Shown piece after piece: positions 52,772 to 61,518 of a DNA stretch of 64,000 nucleotides. Every line of letters starts with the position of its first letter. Position 1 is the first letter of the stretch. Source of the DNA: Actinoallomurus iriomotensis (GTDB lineage Bacteria; Actinomycetota; Actinomycetes; Streptosporangiales; Streptosporangiaceae); assembly GCF_030269445.1 (NCBI RefSeq), contig NZ_BSTJ01000017.1:1-64000 (forward strand), written 5' to 3'. The translations under genes were made by a program, and so were the position numbers. The notes below the pieces were generated by a model. The model had not been told where the DNA came from. It worked only from the letters and a program-made list of their open reading frames with translations, and did no database searches.

Positions 52772-52803
52772 GAAAGGGCCGGGTGGCGACACCCGGCCCT
52801 TTC
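52772..52803 (+). terminator. terminator after hppA
   Basis: A perfect 14-bp stem GAAAGGGCCGGGTG/CACCCGGCCCTTTC with a GCGA tetraloop. Confidence 0.92.
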
Positions 52804-52911
52804 GTCGTCTCCGGTCCCGTACGCCGGAGGGCGCGGGGTGGTGCCAGGCCCACCACGGAAGTGGACTTCGCCCTATCGATGGGGCCTCGGGCCGCGCCTA
52901 GCGTTTCCAGC

Positions 52912-53082
52912 ATGAACTCCAAGAGCTCCCGTAACCGTCGTCCTCTCGCCGTCTTCGTCGCGCTCAGCGGTCTCGGGCTGCTGGGCGGTCTGGCCTCGCC
53001 CGCCGGGGCGTTCGCGGCGCACACCGTGGGCCGGCACGCCGACGTCGTGCACCAGCGTCCGGTCGGGGCCGGTACGCGATGA
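52912..53082 (+). CDS. small secreted peptide (56 residues)
   Basis: A classical signal peptide: basic MNSKSSRNRRPLAVFVALSG, a hydrophobic core LGLLGGLASPAGAF and an AFA-like cleavage site near residue 35, leaving a mature peptide of about 21 residues (AHTVGRHADVVHQRPVGAGT and R). The start follows TAGCGT (52899-52904) by 7 bases with no ribosome binding site, so it is probably leaderless. The function is unknown; it may be a signal or a surface peptide, or the head of a truncated protein. Confidence 0.5.
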   Translation: MNSKSSRNRRPLAVFVALSGLGLLGGLASPAGAFAAHTVGRHADVVHQRPVGAGTR

Positions 53083-53126
53083 CGGGTGGTGGACGGAACA
53101 CCGTGGCGGCAAGGCAGACTGGGGGG

Positions 53127-53237
53127 ATGCAGAACTCCCAGCCGTCCGGGGCCAAGGGCTTCGCTTTGCTCATCGGCGTGATGGTCGCGATCGTGTTGGC
53201 GATCATGGTGGTCGCCGTGCTCCTCTCGCCGCGCTGA
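53127..53237 (+). CDS. 36-residue single-helix membrane peptide
   Basis: MQNSQPSGAKGFALLIGVMV continues into AIVLAIMVVAVLLSPR, i.e. one transmembrane helix with a short polar N-terminus. GGGGGG lies before the ATG, and the stop TGA shares its A with the ATG of the SixA phosphatase, so translation of the two is coupled. It may anchor or regulate the phosphatase. Confidence 0.6.
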   Translation: MQNSQPSGAKGFALLIGVMVAIVLAIMVVAVLLSPR

Positions 53238-53704
53238 TGCCGACGCTCATCGTGCTGCGGCACGCCAAGGCGGCCTCGCCGCTCGGCACCCCCGACATCG
53301 AACGCCCGCTCGCCGGGCGGGGGCGCACCGACGCCGCCCGGGTCGGCGAGGAGCTGCGGACCGCGAGCCGCCTGCCCGACCGGGTCATCTGCTCGACCGC
53401 CCTGCGCACCCGGCAGACCCTCGACGGGCTCGCGCTCGACGCGCCCGTCGACTTCGAGTCGCGGGTGTACGACAACGACGCCGAGGAGATCCTCGGGCTG
53501 CTGCGCGAGCAGCCCGACGACCTGGGCACGCTGCTGCTGATCGGGCACAATCCCTCGATGCACCAGCTCGTGTTCGGCCTGACCGGCGGGGCGGGCGATC
53601 ACTTTCCGACCGCGGCGACGGCGGTCATCGAGTTCGACGGAGCGTGGACGGACCTGTGGCCGGGCGGCGGCCGGCTGGTCTCGCTCTGGACCCCCGGCGG
53701 CTGA
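53237..53704 (+). CDS. SixA-type phosphohistidine phosphatase
   Basis: A 155-residue histidine phosphatase. LIVLRHAKAASPLGTPDIER carries the RHAK catalytic motif with H9, ICSTALRTRQT the second arginine, and LLLIGHNPSMHQL the second histidine. SixA-like enzymes dephosphorylate phosphohistidine on signalling or phosphotransfer proteins; the substrate here is unknown. It is coupled to the preceding 36-residue membrane peptide. Confidence 0.88.
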   Translation: MPTLIVLRHAKAASPLGTPDIERPLAGRGRTDAARVGEELRTASRLPDRVICSTALRTRQTLDGLALDAPVDFESRVYDNDAEEILGLLREQPDDLGTLLLIGHNPSMHQLVFGLTGGAGDHFPTAATAVIEFDGAWTDLWPGGGRLVSLWTPGG

Positions 53705-53825
53705 TCTCCCGACCAGGCCATCAACCTCTCTCTTCACCGTCAGCGTGCTCGGCGATCAAGTCGGGGACGACTGTCTGTCACCACGCGCGTCCGCTGAGTC
53801 GCGCGTCAGTACGGACGGAGAGACC

Positions 53826-54947
53826 GTGAAGAGACTCGCCCTGTTCCTCGCCCTGCCGGTGCTCGCGACACCGCACGCCGCCGTACCCGCGACGACACCG
53901 GCGGCGGCCCATGGAGTTCCGGCCGCCGGGCAGTACATCGTGACCGTCCGTTCGGGCGGCGTGCGTCGGGCGATCACAACGGTGCCACGGACCGCGGTCA
54001 CCCACGTCTACACCCGAGTCCTCAACGGGTTCTCCGCCCGGCTCGACGCGTCCCAGCTGGAGCGGCTGCGCCACGACCCCGACGTCGTCTCGGTGGTCCC
54101 GGTCGTCGCCATGCACACCCAGGACACCCAGGCCGGCGCGCCGTGGGGCCTGGACCGCATCGACGCCGCCTCCGGGCTCGACCAGCGGTACACGTTCCAC
54201 CACACCGGCAAGGGCGTCACCGCGTACGTCATCGACACGGGGATCGACGCCTCCGACGCCGACTTCGGCGGCCGCGCGTCGACCGCCTACGACGCGACCG
54301 GCGGCGACGGCCGGGACTGCAGCGGGCACGGCACCCATGTCGCGGGCACGATCGGCGGCCTGACCTACGGCGTGGCCAAGGCCGTCACGCTCCGGGCCGT
54401 ACGGGTCCTGGACTGCCAGGGGCAGGGCACGGACGCCGACGTGGTCGCCGGCCTGGACTGGCTGGCTCAGCACGCCCAGCGGCCCGCCGTGGCGAACATG
54501 TCCCTCGGCGGCGAGAAGTCGACGGCGGTCGACGCCGCCGCCGCGCGGCTCACCGGGTCCGGGATGTTCCTCGCGGTCGCCGCGGGCAACGGCGGCGAGG
54601 ACGCCTGCGGCTACTCCCCGTCCGGCGCGTCCGGTGTGCTCGCCGTCGCGGCCTCCGACCGGGCCGACGCCTCGGCCGGTTTCAGCAACCACGGCCGGTG
54701 CGTACGGCTCTACGCGCCCGGCGTCCAGATCACCTCGGACTGGCTGGCCGGCGCGGTCAGGGCGGTCAGCGGCACGTCGATGGCGTCCCCGCACGTCACC
54801 GGGGTGGCCGCGCTGTACGAGGAGGTCGCGGGCGACGCCTCGGCGGCGACGGTCACCGCCTGGCTCACCGGGCACGCCGTGCGGAACGCGCTCAGCGGCG
54901 TGCCCGGCGACACCTCCAACACGCTGCTCAACACGGGCGGCCTGTAG
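53826..54947 (+). CDS. secreted subtilisin-like (S8) serine protease
   Basis: A 373-residue preproprotease. Signal peptide VKRLALFLALPVLATPHAAV, I9-type propeptide (about 35-100; GQYIVTVRSGGVRRAI, GFSARLDASQLERLRHDPDV), then the S8 catalytic domain with D in AYVIDTGIDAS, H in CSGHGTHVAGTIGG and S in SGTSMASPHVTGVAA. Paired cysteines suggest disulfides typical of extracellular proteinase K-like enzymes. GTG has GGAGAG upstream. Confidence 0.93.
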   Translation: MKRLALFLALPVLATPHAAVPATTPAAAHGVPAAGQYIVTVRSGGVRRAITTVPRTAVTHVYTRVLNGFSARLDASQLERLRHDPDVVSVVPVVAMHTQDTQAGAPWGLDRIDAASGLDQRYTFHHTGKGVTAYVIDTGIDASDADFGGRASTAYDATGGDGRDCSGHGTHVAGTIGGLTYGVAKAVTLRAVRVLDCQGQGTDADVVAGLDWLAQHAQRPAVANMSLGGEKSTAVDAAAARLTGSGMFLAVAAGNGGEDACGYSPSGASGVLAVAASDRADASAGFSNHGRCVRLYAPGVQITSDWLAGAVRAVSGTSMASPHVTGVAALYEEVAGDASAATVTAWLTGHAVRNALSGVPGDTSNTLLNTGGL

Positions 54948-54967
54948 GCCTTCAGCTCGTATCGACC

Positions 54968-54998
54968 GACGCCGGGGCTCCCACGGGACCCCGGCGTC
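54968..54998 (+). terminator. terminator after the S8 protease
   Basis: GACGCCGGGG/CCCCGGCGTC stem with the inner TCCC/GGGA extension, 14 pairs with one bulged C, followed by ATGTTGTATTA. Confidence 0.85.
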
Positions 54999-55049
54999 AT
55001 GTTGTATTAGACGGTGACATAACGGACGTACGAGAGGGGTCGGGTGGTC

Positions 55050-57203
55050 ATGCGGGTCTCGTTCGCATGGCTGCGTGACACGTACTCCGAATCGGAGGGG
55101 CAGCCGGCGCCGGTCTACGGCGCGGTCGCCGCGGTCGGCATCGTCGTTCCCCTCCTGGTCGGCCTGCTGACCGGGCACGCCTCGGAGAGCGTGCTGGCCG
55201 CCCTGGGCGCGTTCTATGTCGCCATCGCCGCGCCCGGCGGGCCGTACGGCGCCCGTGCCCGTGCGCTGTTCGTCGCGGTCGCGGTCGTCACCGTCTTCAC
55301 CTGGCTCGGTGGTGTGGTCAGCGGCCATCCCTGGCTCGCCGTGGCGGTCGTGCCCGTGGTCGCGACGCTCGCCTCGATGCTGCCGTGGCTGGGCGCGACC
55401 GCCACGCTGTGCACCGTGCTCGCGGTGGTCCGGCCATCGAGCAGTCCGGTGATCTTCAACGGCTTCCTGGAGATGGCCGGCGGCCTGTTCATGTCCGTGC
55501 TGCTGCTCGCGCCGTGGATCACGCATCGGCTCAGGCCGCTGCGGATGTCGCTGGCCGAGGCGGCGAACGCGGTCGCCTCCGCGCTGGACGTCCTGCCCGA
55601 CCCGGGACCGGACGACGAGTGGATCCGCCGACGCGCCAAGGCGTACGAGGCGGTCCGGCAGGCACGCGTCACCTACGGGCTCTACCGTACGGGCGGGCGC
55701 GACGACCAGGAGCGCCCGCGACGTTTGATCGAGACGTTCCGGCGCGCGATGGACGAAGGGGTCGCGCTGCGCGCCACGCTCGGCGCGCTCCGCGCGGAGC
55801 CGCCGCCCGAGCAGTGGGAGCAGGAACTCCGGGTCGCGATCTCCTCCGTCGCCGCGCGGCTGCGGCTGCTCGCCGGGGCGATCGAGGTGCGCGGACAACG
55901 GCCACTCGGCGGCAGCGGCGGCGTCGCCCTGGAACGGTTCGGCCGGGCGACCGAAGAGGTGCGCCAGGACTGGCTCGCCGAGCACAGCGACCTGATCTCC
56001 ACCGCGCTCCTGCTGCGGGTACGGCAGACCGTCGTCCGCATGGCCGGGGCCGTGGACCGGTCGCGGCAGATCGTCGAGCGGGGCCTGTCCTTCGGCCTGG
56101 AGGTCCCGCGCCTTCTCGAACGGCCGGAGGGCGGCTGGACGCGGCTGAAGCAGGACGTCGTGACCAGGTCGCCGGGCTTCCGGCACGCCGTACGGGTCGG
56201 CGTCGCGGTCGCGGCGACGATGGCACTCGCCACCGGGCTCAAGCTGACGTACGGCCACTGGCTGACGATCACCGTCCTGATCAGTCTGCGCGACTCCTAC
56301 GGCGACACCGTGAAACGGGTGGTCAAGCGGGTCGGCGGCACCGGCATCGGCGCGATCATCGCCGCGCTTGCCCTGGCGATCGCGCCGGGGGAGCCGACGC
56401 TCGTCGCCCTGGTCTTCGTCGGCGCGGTCTTCGGCTTCACGTACCGGTCGGTCAACCACGCCTACTGGATGACGTTCGGCACGCCGATGCTCCTGCTGCT
56501 GGTCGACTTCTCCAACGCGCTGTACTGGTCGGCGGCGTGGTGGCGGATCGGTCTCACCTTCGCCGGCGGCCTGATCGCGCTGGTCGCCGCCCGCACCCTG
56601 TGGCCGACCGGCCAGCTCCGCCTGATCCCGGCGGAGCTCGCCGACCTGTTGCGCTCCCACGCCCGGCTCGTACGCGCGGTGGCCGCGCGCTTCGGCGGCG
56701 ACATCGAGACCCCGATCCGACGCCGGACCGAGGACGCCGTGGCCGCCGAGACCGAACTGGAGGACACGACGAACCGCCTCGGCCGCGAGCCCATCCCGCC
56801 GGAGGACCTCCTCCGGCGGGTCCGCGAGGCCACCGCGGCCGCGCGGAGCGTCCGCGACGACCTCAAGACGCTGGTCGCGCTCGCGGAGGAGGACGTGGAC
56901 CCCGGGCCGGTCGGCACGATCCTCGACCGGGTCGCCGACCACCTCGACGCCCGCGCCGACGCACTGGTGTCCGACGCCGAGCCGGAGGCCGCCCTCGACC
57001 TGGGCGGTCTGCTGGAGGAGCTCGACGACCACCTGTCCGGCCTGGATCGCCGGCGCCGCGACGAGATGTCCGGCGTCGGCATCGACCCGGTCACCACCCT
57101 GCGCCGCCTGCTGGTCCAGGCGGCGGGCGCCCGCCACGCCGTACGCTCACTCGCCGCCGACGCCGAGCGGCTGGCCGCCACCGACCACCGATTCCCGTCC
57201 TAG
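55050..57203 (+). CDS. FUSC-family membrane protein (first of a tandem pair)
   Basis: A 717-residue protein with two blocks of membrane helices (about 20-170 and 375-510), each followed by a soluble helical part: the fusaric acid resistance/aromatic acid exporter-like (FUSC) layout. GHWLTITVLISLRDSYGDTV and RVGGTGIGAIIAALALAIAP are the FUSC signature region. Export of aromatic acids or another hydrophobic solute is inferred from the family. ATG 55050 has GAGAGGGG upstream; GTG 55044 is possible. It is paralogous to the next gene throughout. Confidence 0.87.
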   Translation: MRVSFAWLRDTYSESEGQPAPVYGAVAAVGIVVPLLVGLLTGHASESVLAALGAFYVAIAAPGGPYGARARALFVAVAVVTVFTWLGGVVSGHPWLAVAVVPVVATLASMLPWLGATATLCTVLAVVRPSSSPVIFNGFLEMAGGLFMSVLLLAPWITHRLRPLRMSLAEAANAVASALDVLPDPGPDDEWIRRRAKAYEAVRQARVTYGLYRTGGRDDQERPRRLIETFRRAMDEGVALRATLGALRAEPPPEQWEQELRVAISSVAARLRLLAGAIEVRGQRPLGGSGGVALERFGRATEEVRQDWLAEHSDLISTALLLRVRQTVVRMAGAVDRSRQIVERGLSFGLEVPRLLERPEGGWTRLKQDVVTRSPGFRHAVRVGVAVAATMALATGLKLTYGHWLTITVLISLRDSYGDTVKRVVKRVGGTGIGAIIAALALAIAPGEPTLVALVFVGAVFGFTYRSVNHAYWMTFGTPMLLLLVDFSNALYWSAAWWRIGLTFAGGLIALVAARTLWPTGQLRLIPAELADLLRSHARLVRAVAARFGGDIETPIRRRTEDAVAAETELEDTTNRLGREPIPPEDLLRRVREATAAARSVRDDLKTLVALAEEDVDPGPVGTILDRVADHLDARADALVSDAEPEAALDLGGLLEELDDHLSGLDRRRRDEMSGVGIDPVTTLRRLLVQAAGARHAVRSLAADAERLAATDHRFPS

Positions 57204-57335
57204 CCCGGCGGCGAGGGCGCGCCGGTCGGCGACGCCGAACGGCCGGTCTTACGCCGTCCGGCGGGCCCGATCGTGCACCTGGCCCATCCCGTGCTGTAGT
57301 GGACGGGACGCCACCTGTCGACGGGGGGAGCACAG

Positions 57336-59423
57336 GTGTCGTGGCTGCGGAGGATGTTCGCCGAGTCCGAGGGACGCGCCGCGCCCTTCTACGGGCTGGC
57401 GACCGCGGTCGGCGTCGCGACGCCCCTGGCGGTCGGCACGCTGACCGGGCACGCCGCGGACAGCGTGCCGGCCGGTCTCGGCGCCTTCTACGTCGCCTTC
57501 GCCGGACCGCGCGGACCGTACGGTGCGCGGGCCCGTTCGATGCTGGTGGCGGTCGCCGTCGTGACGGTGTTCACCTGGTTCGGCGGTCTGCTGGCCGGTC
57601 GTCCGCTGCTCGCGACGCTCCTCGTCCCGGTGGTCGCGGCGGCCGGCGCGGCGCTGCCGTGGCCCGGCCCGACGGCGGCGCTGTGCACGCTCGTCGCCGC
57701 GGTACGGCCGCCGACGAGCCCGGTGTTCGTCAACGGGGTGCTGGAGACGGCCGGTGGGCTGTGGGTCTCGGTGCTCCTGCTGGCGCCGTGGGTCGTCGAC
57801 CGGCTGCGCCCGTTGCGCGGCACGCTCGCCGAGGCGGTCCGCGCGGTCGCGGACGCCGTCGAGGCGCCGGCCGAGGAATGGAGCGAACGCCGCAAGGCCG
57901 CCTACGACGCGCTGCGCCAGGCGCATTCGACGTGCGCGCTCTACGGCCGTCCCGGTGATGCCGAGCGGAACCGGCCGGGCCTGTTCGTCGATGCGCTCGA
58001 CCGGGTCATGGGCGAGATCGTCGCGTCGCACTCGCTGCTCGCCGCGCTGGACCGGGAGGCCCCGCCGTCGGATGAGTGGCACGGGGAGTGGCGCGCCGCC
58101 ATGGCCGCGTTCGCCGGGTGGCTGCGCGGGCTCGCCGAGGCGGTGGAGACGGGCCGTACGCCCCCGTCCCGCCCGGCCGCGGAGCTGGACCGCTTCATGC
58201 GCGCCAGCGAGCAGGTGCGGTTGGAACGGGTCGAGTCGCGGCACGACGTCATCGGGGCCGCGCTCGTGCTGCAGGTACGCCGGAGCGTCGAGCGGATCAC
58301 CGACGCGGTCGAGGACGCGACCGGGATCGCGGCGCGTGGTCTGGAGGCCGGCTTCGACCTGCCGTTCCCCGGGGGACGGCCGTGGCGCATCCAACTCCCG
58401 ACCGGCTCGCCCGGCCTCCGGCACGCCGCACGGGTCGGGGTGGCCATCGTGGTCGCGATGGCCCTGCAGAACGGCCTGCGCCTGCCGTACGGCTACTGGC
58501 TGCCGATCACGGTCATGTTCTGCCTGCGCGACTCCTACGGCGGCACCGTCGAGCGGACCGTCAAACGGGTCGCCGGGGCGACCGTCGGCGCGACGGGCGC
58601 CGCGGTGGCCCTGGCGGTCGCGCCGGGCCAGGCGACCCTCATGATCCTCGTCTTCGCCGGGGCCGCGATCGGCTTCGCGCTCCAGCCGGTCAACCACGCG
58701 TGGTGGATCACGTTCGCCACTCCGCTGACGATGCTGCTCATCGACTTCACCCGGCCGTTGACGTGGCAGGCGGCCGGGTGGCGCATCGCCCTCACCGTGG
58801 GCGGAGCGGTGGTCGCGCTGGCGGCCGCGCGTGCGCTCTGGCCGACCGGCGCGCTGCGGACGGCGCCCGAGCGTCTGACCCGTCTCCTCCACGCGCACGC
58901 CGAGTTGGCCCGTACGGTCGCGGAGCTGTTCGAGGGGCGGACGGACGCGCCGATCGATGATCGCCTACGGGAGGCGGCGTCGGCGGCCCGTGAGGTCGAG
59001 GAGACGGCGGTACGGCTGGCGCAGGAGCCGGCGCCGCCCGCCGAGCCGCTGCGCGGGCTCCGCGAGGCGACGGCGATCGCCCGGCGGCTGCGCGACTACG
59101 CCGCGACCCTGGCGGCGCTGGTCCGAAAGTCGCCGGTCTGCGCGGGCCCGATCCCCGCGATCCTGCGGCGGGTGGCCGACCATCTGGACGCCGAGGCCGA
59201 CACCGGAGGCCTGGATCTCGGTGACCTGCTGGAAGAGCTGGACGAGTACCTGTCGCGGCTCTGCCGCCGGCGCCGGGCCGAGCTCGCGGGCGGCGCGAGA
59301 ATCGACGCGGTGACGGTGCTGCGCGAGGCACTGATCGAGGTAGCGGGCGCCCGGCACGCGGTACGAGCCCTGGCGGAGGACGCGCGCCGGCTGGCCGAAG
59401 AGGGACGCGCGCTCATCGTGTGA
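57336..59423 (+). CDS. FUSC-family membrane protein (second of a tandem pair)
   Basis: A 695-residue paralogue of the preceding gene, with the same opening (SWLRRMFAESEGRAAPFYGL versus FAWLRDTYSESEGQPAPVYG), the same GxFYVAxAxPxGPYGARAR segment, and YGYWLPITVMFCLRDSYGGT with RVAGATVGATGAAVALAVAP in the second membrane block. GGGGGGAG precedes the GTG. Tandem duplication, then divergence, is clear. A remnant of the 3' end is repeated just downstream (59446-59524). Confidence 0.87.
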   Translation: MSWLRRMFAESEGRAAPFYGLATAVGVATPLAVGTLTGHAADSVPAGLGAFYVAFAGPRGPYGARARSMLVAVAVVTVFTWFGGLLAGRPLLATLLVPVVAAAGAALPWPGPTAALCTLVAAVRPPTSPVFVNGVLETAGGLWVSVLLLAPWVVDRLRPLRGTLAEAVRAVADAVEAPAEEWSERRKAAYDALRQAHSTCALYGRPGDAERNRPGLFVDALDRVMGEIVASHSLLAALDREAPPSDEWHGEWRAAMAAFAGWLRGLAEAVETGRTPPSRPAAELDRFMRASEQVRLERVESRHDVIGAALVLQVRRSVERITDAVEDATGIAARGLEAGFDLPFPGGRPWRIQLPTGSPGLRHAARVGVAIVVAMALQNGLRLPYGYWLPITVMFCLRDSYGGTVERTVKRVAGATVGATGAAVALAVAPGQATLMILVFAGAAIGFALQPVNHAWWITFATPLTMLLIDFTRPLTWQAAGWRIALTVGGAVVALAAARALWPTGALRTAPERLTRLLHAHAELARTVAELFEGRTDAPIDDRLREAASAAREVEETAVRLAQEPAPPAEPLRGLREATAIARRLRDYAATLAALVRKSPVCAGPIPAILRRVADHLDAEADTGGLDLGDLLEELDEYLSRLCRRRRAELAGGARIDAVTVLREALIEVAGARHAVRALAEDARRLAEEGRALIV

Positions 59424-59445
59424 GCGGGTCGACTTTGGTTTCTCG

Positions 59446-59524
59446 GCGTCGGGCCGAGTTCGTGGGCGGCGTGCTGGCGGATGTGCGCCGGCCGGCCGAG
59501 GAGAGGCGCGCGCTCATCGTGTGA
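59446..59524 (+). pseudogene. decayed duplicate of the FUSC gene 3' end
   Basis: The sequence encodes RRRAEFVGG, then VLADVRRPAEERRALIV and a TGA, matching RRRAELAGG ... RRLAEEGRALIV at the end of the preceding gene with the middle deleted. The final 20 bases before and at the stop are nearly identical in both copies. Confidence 0.65.
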
Positions 59525-59533
59525 GCGGTCGCC

Positions 59534-60751
59534 TCAGCGGGTCAGTTCCGGGTCCTCGGCGTCGGCGGCCTCGATCTCCTCCCGCGAGATGCCGAGCAGG
59601 AACGCGATGGCGTCCATGTACGGCACGTTGACCGCGGTGTCGGCGGCCTGGCGGACGGCCGGCTTGGCGTTGTAGGCGATGCCCAGGCCGGCGGTCGCGA
59701 TCATGTCGAGGTCGTTGGCGCCGTCGCCGATCGCCACCGTCTGGCTGAGTGGAACGCCGGCTTCGCGCGCGAAGCGTTCGAGGGCCGCGGCCTTGCCCGG
59801 CCGGTCGATGACCGGGCCGACGAGCCGCCCGGTCAGCCTGCCGTCCTTGATCTCCAGGACGTTCGCGGCGGCGTAGTCGATGCCGAGGTCGGCGGCCAGT
59901 GCGTCGGTGATCTGGGTGAAGCCGCCGCTGACGATCGCGAACTTGTAGTCGAGCCGCTTGAGCGTGCGGACGAGGGTGCGGACGCCCGGGGAGAACTCCA
60001 CGCTGTGCCGCACGGTCTCCAGGACGCTCTCGTCGAGGCCCTCCAGCATCGCGACGCGCTCGCGCAGCGAACCCTCGAAGTCGAGGTCGCCGCGCATCGC
60101 GGCCTCGGTGATCGCGGCGACCTGCGCCCCGCGGCCGGCGTGCTCGGCGAGCAGCTCGATGACCTCGCCCTGGATCAGGGTCGAGTCGACGTCCATGACG
60201 ATGAGCCGCTTGGCCCGGCGGGCCAGGCCGCCGCGCTGGACGGCGACGTCCACCTGCAGCTCGGCGGCCTCGGCGGCCAGCGCCGCGCGCAGCCCGTCCG
60301 GGTCGGCGCCGGAGACGTGCAGCTCGATGCAGGTCACCGGCTGGTGGGCGAGCCGCTCGATGCGGTCGATGTTGGCGCCGTGCGCGGCGATGCGGCCGGC
60401 GATGCCGGCGAGCGCGGCGGGCCGGAGCGCGCTGCCCAGGATGGTGACGTGCAGCCGGCCGTGCCGTCGCCGCGCGCCGCGTTCGGAGTCGTTGGCCGAG
60501 CCGGTGGCCAGCTCCAGCTCCATGCCGAGATCGGTGGCGATCTCCTCGGTCGCGGCGAGGACCTTGCCGACGTCGGTGTCGGAGCCGTAGGACACCAGCA
60601 CCCCGAGCACCAGCCGCCCTCGGATCACGACCTGCTCGACATCGGCCACGGTCACCGGGAACGCGGAGAGGGTGGTGAACAGCCGCGACGTCACTCCGGG
60701 GCGGTCGCGGCCGGTCAACGTGATCAGCAGCGTGCGCTTCTTGGCATTCAT
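59534..60751 (-). CDS. serB: phosphoserine phosphatase
   Basis: A 405-residue enzyme for the last step of serine biosynthesis. Two N-terminal ACT-like domains (about 1-170; LLITLTGRDRPGVTSRLFTT) precede a HAD phosphatase domain. RLIVMDVDSTLIQGEVIEL is motif I with the nucleophile aspartate, FAIVSGGFTQITDALA motif II, RPGKAAALERFA motif III, and TVAIGDGANDLDMIATAGLG motif IV. The length agrees with mycobacterial SerB2. TAGCGT lies 10 bases before the ATG, suggesting a very short or absent leader. Confidence 0.94.
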   Translation of the reverse strand: MNAKKRTLLITLTGRDRPGVTSRLFTTLSAFPVTVADVEQVVIRGRLVLGVLVSYGSDTDVGKVLAATEEIATDLGMELELATGSANDSERGARRRHGRLHVTILGSALRPAALAGIAGRIAAHGANIDRIERLAHQPVTCIELHVSGADPDGLRAALAAEAAELQVDVAVQRGGLARRAKRLIVMDVDSTLIQGEVIELLAEHAGRGAQVAAITEAAMRGDLDFEGSLRERVAMLEGLDESVLETVRHSVEFSPGVRTLVRTLKRLDYKFAIVSGGFTQITDALAADLGIDYAAANVLEIKDGRLTGRLVGPVIDRPGKAAALERFAREAGVPLSQTVAIGDGANDLDMIATAGLGIAYNAKPAVRQAADTAVNVPYMDAIAFLLGISREEIEAADAEDPELTR

Positions 60752-60838
60752 GCTGCTCACCACGCTACTTGCCCGCGATCAGGTTTCGCTCCGGCGTCCA
60801 CCATCCGGACACCTGGCGTTCGCCCGCGCGCTGATCGG

Positions 60839-61246
60839 TCATGGGGAGGGACGGTCGATCACCGCCACGGCGACGTCGGGATGAGCGGACCGCCAGGCGC
60901 CTGGAGCGGTGGTGACCACTCTGGCCGTACGCGTGCGCGCGGCCAGCGCGGCGTGGGCCATCCCGAGAGTGGTGTCGCCTTCGGCCGCCAGGTGGAGGGT
61001 GGCGACGGATGGGGTGTTGTCACGGGTCAGATCGTCCGGAACGACCACGCCGAGGTCGAGCAGGAACAGCGCCCGGTCCACCTGCTCAGGCGTGTCGAGC
61101 CGGGTCAGGGCCTCGGCCATCGCCGACATCGGGATGATGATCGCCTGCGCGGCCATGTCGAGGGCGTGCACGGCCTCGACGGCATGCGGTGCGTCGCGTC
61201 CGAAATCGCCGATCGTCGACGGGTCGAGAACGTATCCCCCGATCAC
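60839..61246 (-). CDS. PIN-domain protein, VapC-like, with incomplete acidic site
   Basis: A 135-residue PIN-fold protein. D8 in VIGGYVLDPST and E45 in MSAMAEAL match the first two acidic residues of VapC ribonucleases. The third aspartate (before LGMAHAALAA) and the fourth (in RVVTTAPGAW) are not at their usual places, so nuclease activity is doubtful. GTG starts two bases after the antitoxin stop. It would be the toxin partner of the upstream ribbon-helix-helix protein. Confidence 0.75.
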   Translation of the reverse strand: MIGGYVLDPSTIGDFGRDAPHAVEAVHALDMAAQAIIIPMSAMAEALTRLDTPEQVDRALFLLDLGVVVPDDLTRDNTPSVATLHLAAEGDTTLGMAHAALAARTRTARVVTTAPGAWRSAHPDVAVAVIDRPSP

Positions 61247-61248
61247 GC

Positions 61249-61494
61249 CTACTCCTCGCCGAGGTCGAGCCGCCGCCGGACGTGCGCGCGCAGGCGGGCG
61301 TGGGCCTCCGGATCTCGCCGCTCGTGCGCCGCGGCCATCGCCCGCAGCCGGGTGCGCGCGTCGTGCTGACGGGTCAGCATCTCCCGCAGCGCCCGTTCGA
61401 CGACGGAGGAGGTGGACTGCTGCCCGGCCAGCTCCTTGATCTGCGTGGCGATCTCGGAGTCGATGGTGACGGTGATGCGTTCCTTGACGCTCAT
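61249..61494 (-). CDS. ribbon-helix-helix antitoxin (VapB-like)
   Basis: An 81-residue protein. ERITVTIDSEIATQIKELAG is the ribbon-helix-helix DNA-binding segment, then STSSVVERALREMLTRQHDA and a charged C-terminal toxin-binding tail. The ATG lies within the left arm of a perfect 9-bp inverted repeat and 6 bases after TATGCT on the coding strand, so transcription is probably leaderless and autoregulated. It forms an operon with the PIN-domain gene. Confidence 0.85.
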   Translation of the reverse strand: MSVKERITVTIDSEIATQIKELAGQQSTSSVVERALREMLTRQHDARTRLRAMAAAHERRDPEAHARLRAHVRRRLDLGEE

Positions 61495-61516
61495 ACTTCG
61501 AGCATACCGAAGTATG
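61492..61516. promoter_or_regulatory. operator of the VapBC-like operon
   Basis: CATACTTCG-agcatac-CGAAGTATG, a perfect 9-bp inverted repeat with a 7-base spacer, overlaps the start codon and the -10 box TATGCT. It is the expected autoregulatory site of a ribbon-helix-helix antitoxin. Confidence 0.75.
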
Positions 61517-61518
61517 CG

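Noticed and set aside
50322-53024. Minus-strand 900-codon frame opposite hppA
   Set aside because: It is the mirror of a GC-rich real gene with complete family motifs; the product is His/Asp/Arg low-complexity.
53778-57137. Minus-strand 1119-codon frame opposite the S8 protease and FUSC gene
   Set aside because: It spans two real genes and a terminator and has shadow-like composition.
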